Of a stretch of DNA of 64,000 nt, positions 50,401-61,506 are shown piece after piece. Within the stretch, counting starts at the first letter, position 1. Each line of letters starts with the position of its first letter. The notes under the pieces were generated by a model. It was given only the letters and a program-made list of their open reading frames with translations. It searched no databases and had not been told where the DNA came from. The DNA comes from Bombus terrestris. Its lineage: Eukaryota; Arthropoda; Insecta; Hymenoptera; Apidae. The position numbers and the translations under genes were made by a program. Location of the stretch: contig NC_063271.1 in assembly GCF_910591885.1 (NCBI RefSeq), positions 11,649,001-11,713,000 of the forward strand, given 5' to 3'.

Positions 50401-53400
50401 ACGTGCTTCTTCAAATGGTCGTCCGTAAAACAAAGGAAGATCGCTCTGTCCGTGAAACACAGCCTGTCGTGCTACCCGTAAAACAAAAAGAATCCCTATC
50501 CTACATGAACTCTAGGGAGTTTACATATATATATGTAATTGAAAGGAAGCTCAAACCAATCTTTGAACATCGTTTTGTACATTCACGAGTCCGACACTTG
50601 CCAGAAAAAAAAGAAAAACTGGAAAGAAATCAAGGGGGAGGGGGTGGTAAGTGGTTGTCGAGCAGCAATGAAATATCACCGATATACTTTGGCCAATAAT
50701 CGCGGGGACAGAAACGATCTATAGCTGTTTCGACGTTGATTTATCGCTGCGTAACCAATATATATATATATATATACCTACATTTATACCGACTGTATTT
50801 CTTTCAACGTCACGTTTCGATGGTACCCCGATGGTTTTTCCCGGGGTATATCGACTCCCCATGGTACTCGATGGCTCGGCCTCTCGTTCTGATTAGCTCG
50901 ATCGCGTGCAACAAGCTTAGACAAACACCACGAGGAACGTTTTAGCGGATGGACGCGATAACATTTACGTAACCCCATTTCGTTATGATGATTTATCCCC
51001 GAGAGGCGAACTTGTCGATGCTCGTTGTTGATTTACAGCGCAACGATCGAGGAACGTGATTATGCCTGATATAGAAAATTGCTGATCTCCTGATTTAACT
51101 GTAGTTTCAACTATTTTTATTTACTGTTCGATATTTTCCCGATTAAATGTCTTATGCGTTTTACGAAGCACTTTTCTTATCGATACAATGGTTTTTGTTT
51201 TTTTCAAATTCGTTAGATTCAACCGAGTATCAGATGATTTTAAGTTTTAAAGTGATTAGAGGAAATTCTTGGACCAACGTTATCGAACAGGTTATCACTT
51301 CTATTTAAAATCGTGTTAAATATTCTAAGTAGTCAGGTTTACTTTGTTTCTGGCTCGAGACGTGCCTGACTTCGAGAATTGCAATTAAGGAGATCTGGTT
51401 CACGAGGCATCATCGAGTCTTACATTTTTAACGAACACACTTATTTCTTGCAGTTCCATAAAATGTTCTTCTTTGATTATTCAGTTATTATTAAATTACA
51501 GTCAGTTCTATCTAAAATCAGGATACCATCCTAGAGTATTCTATTATAGGAAAGTAACAACGACATGAAAATTTTCCTTGCTCTTCTCATTTTTACTCTA
51601 TTTATAGAAATGACGACATTTTCTCCGATGTTCTTCCTACTTTTACTAAAGAATCGCGTTTCTATTTTATAACTCACAAATCTAAAAAATCAATCGATGA
51701 AGGTCAGAGCATAAAATAATCCTTGAAATCGATTTTCGTCGATTTTTTTGTCGATCGTACGTACATTTGAGAAGTTGCAGTCAGAAATCGCGATGACTTG
51801 CGCGGGACAAGTGGAACGATCGTCATTAGTAGTCACGTTATTATCGTGCTGGCACACCGACGTGCCTCTCTAATCAACCCTGTAGCAAGTTAGTTACTAC
51901 GTTACTTCGTCGAACTCTGTAATCAACGTCACCATCCGTAGCTATCATTAGGCAAGCACCGTCTAAAACTATTAATTGCAGGATTTCTCGAAAAGCAGCT
52001 TCAAGTTACCGCAGTTACGGCTCGATAACAATTTCTTGGCAATTCTCTCAAGTTCTTCGATCATCAACGAATCATATATCTTTCATTTAGTTACTTTCCA
52101 TTAGATTGGTTAGGAAATTTTCTTGCCTTCTGTCCTTTGATAAGGACAATATTGAATCAATGTATTTTAATTAATTAGTTCTTTTACATATTATTCGTTG
52201 TTATTATGAATATATTAAAATATATAAAAATAAAATTATGAAAATTATCTTATTAAACAGTCTCGATTAATAATGCGGTAGAAAATGTGTAGTAATGGAT
52301 TGAATATTATAAGATGTTACAGGATATTATAGGATGATTAATTTATTCTTTCTTAGTGGAAATTTCGAAAGTAAAGTTGCAAGCAAAAATTGATTGTTTA
52401 ACATGGACAAATTAATTTAAGGAATTTGTGCCATGGCCAAGTATCACATGAATATTCGTGCATAAGTTTCCATTTTTCCCCGTTTAAGTATAATTATAAA
52501 ATTCTTAGGAGTCGAAAGTTCACAGACATTTGATTTCTTTAACGTCCAGATAAATGTGGTGTATGGTCGTCCAAGAATTCCACTTTATAACATTGACACG
52601 TTGCACGCTGATTATCGCTAGTTTACACGTGAGAATCCGCGTAGCAGTAGACGCCGTTAGATCCCGGGAAAGGATAAACCCTAGATGCTTTATTAAAACC
52701 AAGACCTGTCAAAGGTGACTGTAAAAATGTCTATAAAATACTTCTAATACGTGACGTTAATCGCTGTAACATTCTTTATAAGGCAAACTTATCATATTGT
52801 AATTTAGAATGCGGCCATGTCTAACTTTTTAACACTGGATTTATGAATTAATCCAAAATTCACACTCATGATCAAAAAACCAAGATCCCCTATCGATCAA
52901 TGTACTGTCCTAAAAACGCAGAATTGGTGCGTAAAAGGATACTCAGATGAGAAAAAGTGTAAAAAAGGTACACAATTCTTTAACAACGTTTCTTATTTCT
53001 GTTTCACACGAATGCTTCATCCCCTTTCCCGTTCACCGTGAGGCGAAACATCGTTTCACGGCATACTTTTCACGGTAAATCCAGATAAACTCGTTTAACT
53101 GCATTTCACAGGCAGGCGAGGGAACTTTCGGTAACTGCTTTACGTACTTTCGAAAAGAAGCGTTGCCGGTTGAATCACGTTGGGGAATCGGGATCTCGTT
53201 TAATGCCCGGCGAACAAAATAGAACGTCGTCGAAGTAGTTTCGGGTGTTGTCGCCGGATGGTGCAATGGTGCATGTAATTTCCCATAGAGATTAACATGC
53301 AAAACTACGAGCCAGGCAACTAGCCGTCGCCTAGATAAGCAGATACATACATTAAAATGCTAATTATTTCGGGCTCATGTCGGAAGCCCGACGATAAAAG

Positions 53401-55379
53401 TAACAAATGCCACCCCTGCCACCGACCACCCGACCCTCATTAGAACGCGGATGATGTTCTGTTTTGCTTACGTGGGCCTCTTCTACCGTGTTACTCTTCC
53501 CTTCCCCTTCTGTGATCGCCGTGTGTATTTTTAAAGTCCAGCAAACAAGAAATCGATTGGTGTCTCGATAATTTATTCGTTCAATTTTCGATTACTTGCA
53601 GAAGTTTAAGAAGCAACGATTATTTTTGGTTTGATCGATCGTATTTTTGTACTGATAGTGGATAATTTGTATCGTGAAGAAAACACATTCCACAGATCAT
53701 TTATATAAATTTGGAGTAATTTGTGTAGTCCTTTCACTGTTCTTATTGCTAATTTAATATTCGTTTTTCACTTATGGAGAAATCAAATTTTGTATTTTGT
53801 TTATCAATTTTTTAAATGTACAAATATATGGATTTCTTAATTGATGAACTTTTTCGTTGGAAATGAAATGATAGAAAACAGTGCACGTAAAGACAAATTA
53901 GTATACAAAATAGTATAAATATCGTCTATCTTTGTTTAATTAATTTGGAAAAGACTCTTTATTTGTTGAAGAAAAGTTTGTTTTAGGAGATTCTCTAGCG
54001 CAAGAGAATTAATCATGTCGTAAATTTTGATATTAATTTTAGGTCAATTTCTTCGAAATCTCTCACGATCTTGATTCAATCGTGTATAATTACATATTTA
54101 GTCGATTAATAAATGATCATTTAATCGTGCAGAATTATACATTTCAAAAGTATGTTTATTATAATGAATAATTCATACCAATCGCCGGCTGAAAATGTTT
54201 AGTATTTTATCGTAGCGTTTGTACGGGGCAAATATAAATTTACGCGTGTCTAAAATATGCACGAATACGTGCCAGAAACAGCTTCCCAAATTATTATTAC
54301 TGTTGGCACGTTGCATAACAATCATCGCAATCTTCGTGAATTCTCCCTGCAATTACGTTTCATACAATTCACCGCCTCCGTCCTTCGGCGTCGCGTTTAT
54401 TTATCCTTTTTATTGCTTGTGCCTAATTATTTCTACGGAAAGATTTATAGTCGAAATGCTCGTGGAACCGAATGATTCTGAGCTCATCGACCGGACGAGT
54501 TTGAGAAACCGAGTTGAGTGTAAGCTGAATTTTCAGTGGTAAGATATTGTCTATCAATATGAATTAGATATGAAGTGTCAATATCAAGTAAAAGCTTCTT
54601 TGAAAATTTCTTCAAACAATAAAGACCAGAATCAGTATAAAAATTAAGGCTATTAAAATTTTTCTATCGTACAGATATATCTCTTGGTGGACATACGTTG
54701 ATAAATTTTCTATTTCTTAGTGGGCATTTGTCAATGAATTTAAATAAGTGTTTAAAATAATAATTGCTGTCTAAAATAAAAAGATTAGTCTTACACATAA
54801 CAATTAGGTTAGTTTTAGAGGGAGAATCTTCTTTATGTTTAAAATATATATGTTTAAATGAAAGATCAATTCATATATGAGCATAAAATGGAAGATTTAA
54901 AATTAAAATTAAAACTTCTAAGTGTTCTTTCGAAACATATGCATATTCTAAAATTCGTCCACAATCTGAAAAAACACATGGAATTTACAAAGTGTGCGAT
55001 AGCCAACAGTATACACAAAATTTGGCCACGATTGAATCCGTTTGGACTCGTTTGGATTAGTTAGTATCTTGACTTCGTTGCAAGGTTAGATAAACGACTC
55101 TTTGTAGATTCTTACATAAATCTCGCGTCACACGGACGCGTAATTACGCGCTGATAACAAGCGTTAACGAGCCGCGGAATTTTCACGACGACCGTTTCAA
55201 TTCAGGTCCACGTGCTAATCGCGAGCGTTAATAAGGTCTGCGCGCATCTCCCGTTAGATTATCCTCCTCCCTTCTGTTGCCAAAAATCTCTGCTATGTCC
55301 ATCGACCAAATGACACCTTTAATTACTTTTGATTAATATCGGGAATCAATTGAAATTTTTCAGCTTTGGTCGACGAAAA
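50401..55379. other. Mixed non-coding stretch
   Basis: G+C islands at about 50780-51060, 51770-52000, 53000-53510 and 55060-55280. Frames of 98 (50403-50699) and 107 codons (54219-54542) match nothing I know. No transposon ends are recognised across these 5 kb, the longest such stretch in the window. Confidence 0.4.
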
Positions 55380-55980
55380 AGGTTTCTCGGTCAACAATTT
55401 CTTTTCCTCCTCTACCACTTTTAATTTCCATTATGAAGAGCTAGCATCATCATCTTTGCCATTATAAATAATTTAAAAAATACAGAAACGATTTTCTTGA
55501 AAATCATAATGTATCCACCAATGAACCGATCAATCTCCCTTCTTAACGTCTATAATAAATAGATTCTACTTAATATTCATGAGTTGCATAAAACTGCAAC
55601 CATAGAAACCATAGAAATATCAGAAACCGTTCTTCAAAATTCCTTTTCCTTCTACTCCATGTGTTATATCCAGTATAAGGAATCAGCATCATCATCTTCA
55701 TCGTTATCATGAATAATTCAAAAAATATAGAAATCCTAACCCCAATCTGTTTAAAAAGAAATATATTATAAATATATTATAATACTATATTATATTATAA
55801 GAAATAAAATAAATGTACCGATCAATCTCTTTTCTTAATATTTCCTCGCAAGGAGAGCCGGAAAAATCATAAAGCTGTGACCACACCGTCCTCGCAATTT
55901 TATTTCTCCTGCATTACTTTTTATTCCCATCGTGGAGAACTAGCATCATCATCTTCGTCATCGTCGAGCAAGCAAGTCGA
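55380..55980. repeat. Decayed tandem triplication, about 242-257-bp period
   Basis: The string GCATCATCATCTT occurs at 55444, 55686 and 55943. Each time it is preceded by a TTTCCTTCTAC-like pyrimidine block and a short purine patch. The first two are followed by ATAATTNAAAAAATANAGAAA. GACCGATCAATCTC-like text also recurs at 55524 and 55817. The second unit carries an ATATTATAA-type expansion (about 55765-55805). The units have diverged, so this is an old local duplication. Confidence 0.65.
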
Positions 55981-55999
55981 CCGTGGTTTGTTCACGACG

Positions 56000-56300
56000 A
56001 ACGGTACCGCGAATAAACGCGGACCAGGTGGACTATGAGACCTTTCAGAACGTTCACTCTCGATTACTGAATGGAACGACGGAGAACCCGGTGTGTACGT
56101 AGATTAACGAACCGTGGTCGACCGCCTTCCGCCTGGTGAGGCCGGTTAAGAACCTGTTTGCGTGCGCCCGGGCCGATAGCTTCTTTCAGTGGGGGCCAAC
56201 GACGAGCAACATCGTGAAAGATGGGACGGCGCATTAATTCAAGCCAAACATAATTACCCGTGTAAACGGCTGCAGAACCGTAACGCACCATAAATACGCC
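56000..56300. other. G+C island, non-coding
   Basis: A CpG-rich block directly after the tandem triplication. The 79-codon minus frame at 56064-56303 spans it, but no protein family is recognised. Candidate regulatory DNA by composition only. Confidence 0.35.
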
Positions 56301-56370
56301 CACTGCCTGTAAATATGTTGGTTACCAACTCTGTATCCATCTCTGTGATGTCTCTCTCTATCCTTATCCT

Positions 56371-56450
56371 CATCTTCTTTTTCTTCTTCTTCCTATTCCT
56401 CTTCCTCTTCTTCTTCTTCTTCTTCTTCTTCTTCTTCTTCTTCTTTCTTC
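56371..56450. repeat. CTT trinucleotide microsatellite
   Basis: An interrupted CTT/CCT array about 80 bp long, with a pure CTT core of about 36 bases at 56407-56443. No open frame carries it. Confidence 0.9.
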
Positions 56451-59400
56451 AGTTATGATTCACGTTTTCATCTGTTCCCTTTCTACGGGAGGTAATCCTA
56501 TCTTCGATGAGTATACCGTGCCTAGGAAACGTCAAAGAGATTAAAGCGATGGATCGGACTGCTCGTTAAGATGGCTTGCACGTGTTGTGACGGAATTTGT
56601 GCCACGTTTGTGCAAAATAGGTATTTATTAGGAGAGGCGCTTTTTGATGTGATAGAAGCATTTGTGTTTTGAGCGACTGAAGGTTCTGCTATATGGTTGC
56701 TGGTCTTTTTAAGGAGAAAGTATGATAACATGAAAATCTGTAGCAACGCCTTGTGAAATTTGACGAGTTACGGTATTAATAGATGTTCTCGCACCATATG
56801 TCTAATAAGACAAAGAAACTTGCAAGTCGTTTAACTTACAAGTCAGTTGATTGTTATATTTGACATTTTTAAGTTACATGACGACAGTCATAAATTACGA
56901 CTAACTGTTATTTTATAATATTGCAACAATATTAACGACAATAAATAATTGCAAACAAGTAGTGTGACTAAAATTAATAATTTAAATCTAGAGAAATAGA
57001 ACAGGGAAATATCCAATTTGAAGAAAATTTAAATAATTTATTTTTGTAAGTTGACCAACACGTTAAATTAAGTTCTATAGTTATTCGTTCTATAAAGCAA
57101 TCGACTCTGTACAAAAGAAAAGGAAAATAAAATAATACAGACATGATGTGACTGTCGAAGTCAGATTCTCCTCATTACATTGTGGCGTAATTGTTCTGGC
57201 GTTTTAAACGTCTATCGAGAGCAACAATAGCGGAAACGCAACAACAGCGAGGCCGGTAGGCAATTATCGCATCGGGTGCAAACTCGTTAGTGGGCTTTGA
57301 AGCTGGCCGTTATGTTTTCGCGGAAGTAGAGACATATTTGCGGCGATAACAAATTCCATAGTTGAGAAGAACTCATTTGCGGTCACGACGAAGCTTCTAT
57401 TTTGAAATTTCGTAACAGCAAGTTTCCATGTATGAAAAAATTTGTTCTCTATAATTCAAAATACTCGAAGTTATTTTGCATTCAGAGCAAAATACCTTTA
57501 CTGCGTATATTGGCATATTCAGAGAAAAATATAGAGAAGATTACGTTCATTAGTCAATCCTTTTATCAGTTCGTTTTACATTAAGCAATTTTGAATTCGT
57601 TAGCTACAATGAAGCTGTTACGTTGCTATGGCTGTTTATTTGGTAAAAGTTATACCTCAAAGAATAATTTTACCAATTCGAATGCAAATATTTATATACG
57701 AATTGTAGCTACAGAAATAAAAAAATCCGCGCATATGAAACTTCAATTTGCTGAATTAAACTCTGTATTATCTACGATCCTGCAATTCAAATAAAAATAT
57801 ATGATACACTTGATAAATTAATAAATCATTTGGAAGATAATATATCAATGAAAACTAAATACACGAAATATCATTCATCGCAATTATTAAATCCTCACAT
57901 ACACAAAATCAATCATAGAACTGCATATCAAAAAATCTGAGCCTAAACGTGGTTGCTGGCAAAAGCAAACCGCGTCGAAAAAATTCAAAAAGGATGGGAG
58001 TCAAAGCTGCAACTGTGCACCAAAAGAGAATCGAAAACGAGGATGTAGCAGTGTGGCGAGTTTGAAAAGGGAAAAATGAGTGAAAAGGGGGAAAAAGAAG
58101 GAAGAAGAAATAGCAGTTCTGTTGCTCTCGCAAATATTTGCACGACGGCGACACCGACTAAAAAATTGAGCCAAGGCTCGTGCGCTAATTCGCGAATACA
58201 CGCCACAAATGTCACGAAAAACAACCTGTCAACATGATCCTACTGATCGCGCGTTACTTACGTTCTTCTTTGCATGGCCGCGAATTGCGTGCGACCAGAA
58301 TTATCGCGAGCGAGTAAGTACTTACACCTTACTTATACTTACACGCTTAGCACGATGCGTTAACACGCTTCAATTTCCTTCACTCGTCCTTCAAAGAAAT
58401 TGGCGAACTATTAGCTACGACTGCGTGAAAATGTGCCACTTGCGCGAAGTGTAGCAGAATATAAATTTCGTTCAGGGATTCCTAAGTGCTTTACTTTAAA
58501 TTTAAGTCTTGGAATTTTTGTATTAGATTGGTGCATATGAAATTTTGTTTCTATGGAATTTGATGATTGATATTTAGTTTTTATAGACGATGATGATTAT
58601 TATGTCTCTTAATAGCGTATAGTAATAAAGTAATAAATATTGCGTTTAAGAGTAACATTGTTTATGATGTCCTTCGTAGAGTCGAAATAAGGGCTGTCAC
58701 TGGCGAAACACGTAGTGCACAGTTCACCCCTCATAAAGGCTAACGTGTCAATGAAACAATGATTTGTGAGGGAATATAGTACAATATTAGGTTCAAATAT
58801 CAAACTATGACGTACGACTTCTAAAACTTCGTCTGTTTCGCAGCTACAAATATTAATAAATATCCTTTCAAACACTTTTTTGAAATTATAGTGATATAGC
58901 TGTTGCAAGATATCTGCATCTAAAATTCGACGTCTAATCGAATATTCCACGTACCATTCCGCAAATACAAATTCCAATTAGAGGCAGAAACGAACCTCCA
59001 ATTTTGTTCTAACTTTCTAGCCACCTGAAGCGTGAAAACAGTCATAAAACGTAACCACGCCTATCGCCACTTTCCCGAATCGAATCTCTGCGAAATGCAA
59101 ACGCCGAACACATTCCCGTGGAATAATCGAACGTTTATTCGATTTCCATTTCCCAACACCGGCGAAGACAAAAACAAACAGATGTTTGAGTAGGCAAGGT
59201 TCAAAGTTTCCCAGGTAACCGCGAGCATCCCTTGCGTACCGGCATGAACACTTAATCCCGCTCAACCTCGTTTCATAAAATTTTCAGAAACGAGAATCTC
59301 TCCCTCGATTGCACGCGGTCGAGTCACGCGTTTACGTTGACCGAGCTTGGAAATTGAATTGAAATCTCAAGCTTCGCTCGAACCTTCTGATTCAAGTGTA

Positions 59401-59580
59401 GCTGCATGGCTGGTATTTTGTTTTACCCCCGCTGGTAATATCCCTCGACCATTCTCCGACCGTTTGATATCGCATTTCCAACAACCTGAAAGCTCTTCTC
59501 CTCTTCTTTCTGTCTACCTTGTTCTTCCGTTTCTGTCGCTTCCTCTTTGTTCTCCTCACCTTTCCTTCGCGTGGGTTTTC
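56451..59580. other. Mixed non-coding stretch
   Basis: G+C rises at about 57180-57300, 58200-58450 and 59020-59360. The 122-codon minus frame at 58609-58977 lies in A+T-rich DNA and shows no domain; I regard it as chance with low certainty. Three overlapping minus frames at 57909-58224 are in different frames. Confidence 0.35.
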
Positions 59581-59582
59581 TA

Positions 59583-60444
59583 CAGGGTGCCATAAAAGAA
59601 GTGTTACCTTTCTGTTTCATCATCTTTTTTCTCTTGATATTATAGCAACTTCGTGATAACAGTCATATAGTGTGAACCATCCAATTTTATCATGGAACGT
59701 TTGACGTCGCAACAGCGTGTTACAGCAGCAAAATGTTATTATCAAAATCGATCGTTAGAACTATTCCTTCGTCTGATTTAACGGATCTGGTCTTTTGTCT
59801 TCGAGGTTGTTTAAAAACGGAATGTTTCTGTAGGTAAGTCAACCGTGATTGACCAGTTAAATGATAATAATCGCCACGAAAGTTGAACAAATACAATGCA
59901 AATTATTTACAGTAGCAGACTAAAGAAAGTTTGAATATAAGTGACACAAGAAATACGATAATCGTACAAAACAGAATTTTATATGAAATGAGAAGCGAAT
60001 AGATATCGCATAGCACATATTCCACGATAGGCGACTACAGGCAATATGGTGAAAAATATGTAATACAAAAGTTGCCAATATATCTATGTACACAAATAAA
60101 TTAAATTAAAACTTTCTTTTGCTCGCTGCTGTATATTATATGAGTGATTCAGAATTACAGTGATGTAACTTCCATTATTGATTGCTCGAGAAAAGTAAGC
60201 TTTTATGGAATGTTGAATATTGGCAATCTAGTAAACGTATATCATCTCTTCTAGTACAATAAAAATAGTATATATGCAGATAATTCATTTTCGTCATACT
60301 GATACTTTAGGATTGTCTCGAATACGTATGCTGTATGGTTTTGTTTTTATTGTAATAAAATTGTAGATACATCGCTATTATTCTGCTGCTTCGTTAGAAA
60401 TTGATTTATAAACAAAATAGTAATACTTCCTTTATGACACCCTG
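59583..60444 (+). mobile_element. mariner/Tc-like element, 862 bp, decayed
   Basis: It is flanked by TA on both sides (59581-59582 and 60445-60446). The inverted ends are 35 bp with about 29 identities: CAGGGTGCCATAAAAGAAGT on the left and the inverse of CAGGGTGTCATAAAGGAAGT on the right. A transposase N-terminus survives at 59692-59781; the rest of the interior shows no DDE/D catalytic region. The length is well short of the usual 1.2-1.4 kb for a full element, so an internal deletion is likely. Confidence 0.75.
59692..59781 (+). pseudogene. Transposase N-terminal fragment
   Basis: A 29-codon frame beginning MERLTSQQRVTAAKCYYQNR inside the TA-flanked element, about 110 bp from its left end, where a transposase start codon is expected. 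The (F/L)T-x-QR-x(4)-CYY pattern resembles the helix-turn-helix leader (DUF4817-like) on many arthropod mariner-type transposases. That is a recognition by eye, not a search. The frame stops after LRLI, and no continuation with catalytic Asp residues was found, so this is a dead copy. Confidence 0.5.
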
Positions 60445-60446
60445 TA

Positions 60447-61083
60447 TTATACTCGCCAGATTGATTTCTGGACGACGCTCTGCCTCGGTGAACAAGCTAA
60501 AAGCGCAAAGAAGAGAGAGTATATACAAGACGAAAGTATTAAAGAGAGAAAAGGATAAAAGGTGGTGGATTGTGGTAGACAAGGGGTGAGAAGTAAGGGA
60601 ACGCGCTTGTTTCTTTACCTTTCGCGCGAATTCAATTTCCAAGACGTCTTTGGTTAATTGCAATTGCACCTGCGGGCCTGGCAACGAGTCTCGAAACGGT
60701 TCTCCAACTTCTTCCGGAAAACTCCGCTTGGTTTTACGCGCCTTCGGGGCTCCCTTCGTGCTCGTCGCCGCTTTGATTTACGTAGCGGGAAATCGCGGGT
60801 TAATTTCGTCCCGTGTTTTGCGAACGGGACCTCTCGTTCCGTTACCGAGATTTATTGGCTCGTCGTGTACGTGTTCCGACTTCCGTTTTCCCTACAGGGT
60901 TGGAGGGGGGGGGGGGAAGCGTGTTGGTCGTCTGGTTTGCTGGTCAAAGAAACTTTAACTTTGAGAATCACTTCTCATTAGTTTTATGTGGGAGTTTGTA
61001 GTTTTTCTTAGTCTGTAGTTAGACTAATTTCAAGCATACGACTGAAATATTAAACGGACAAAATGTTGCTACTTTGATATAGA
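60447..61083. other. G+C island with a G12 run
   Basis: The sequence at 60600-60920 is G+C-rich and open on three plus frames together (60650-60958, 60658-60981, 60813-61001), which argues against coding. An uninterrupted run of 12 G lies at 60905-60916 and could form a G-quadruplex only if joined by neighbouring G tracts, which are few. Confidence 0.4.
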
Positions 61084-61506
61084 ATGGCCTTAATAAGGTT
61101 TAACTCTATCTGTTTTACTCAGCGAATATATCAGTCTCATTATGTATTTGTGAAACTTTTCAAACGACATAGACAAGAATTTAAATACTCCAGGAGTTTA
61201 AATTACCATTGCAAAAACTGTGTAAAGAAATTCATCGCTGAAAAAGAGAAACAATTTTTTGAGAAGAGTCGTCAAATTATAAATGGCAAAAAAATCCAAT
61301 TCTATAAGGATTTAATAAACGTTCGCTACAAATCTTTCGTACGATATGATATTTTCGAACTACCTATGAAGGAAGTAAACTTTTATAAGTATGGAGTATT
61401 AAGCGAAATTTCACGAGAGTCATTGAAGCTCGAGTATCGTCCTCGGGACAACACGAAGCGTTTCGCGGAATTATTTCGCAACTTCGGTATCTTTCAGCAC
61501 GCGTAA
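61084..61506 (+). CDS. Unrecognised 140-codon open frame
   Basis: The longest frame in A+T-rich sequence in this window. The predicted product is basic, with many Lys, Arg, Phe and Tyr, a CKNC motif near residue 43 and a likely helical charged segment (KKFIAEKEKQFFEKSRQ). It has no signal peptide or membrane segment. I recognise no family. The first ATG is used; the frame ends FQHA-stop at 61506. It could be a lineage-specific gene, an exon fragment or chance; by a rough estimate from base composition, a frame this long is about as likely as not somewhere in such a window. Confidence 0.25.
   Translation: MALIRFNSICFTQRIYQSHYVFVKLFKRHRQEFKYSRSLNYHCKNCVKKFIAEKEKQFFEKSRQIINGKKIQFYKDLINVRYKSFVRYDIFELPMKEVNFYKYGVLSEISRESLKLEYRPRDNTKRFAELFRNFGIFQHA

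Noticed and set aside
58609..58977. 122-codon minus-strand frame in A+T-rich DNA
   Set aside because: Mixed composition but no domain, no conserved motif and no neighbouring exon-like sequence. Kept out of the CDS list for lack of any support.
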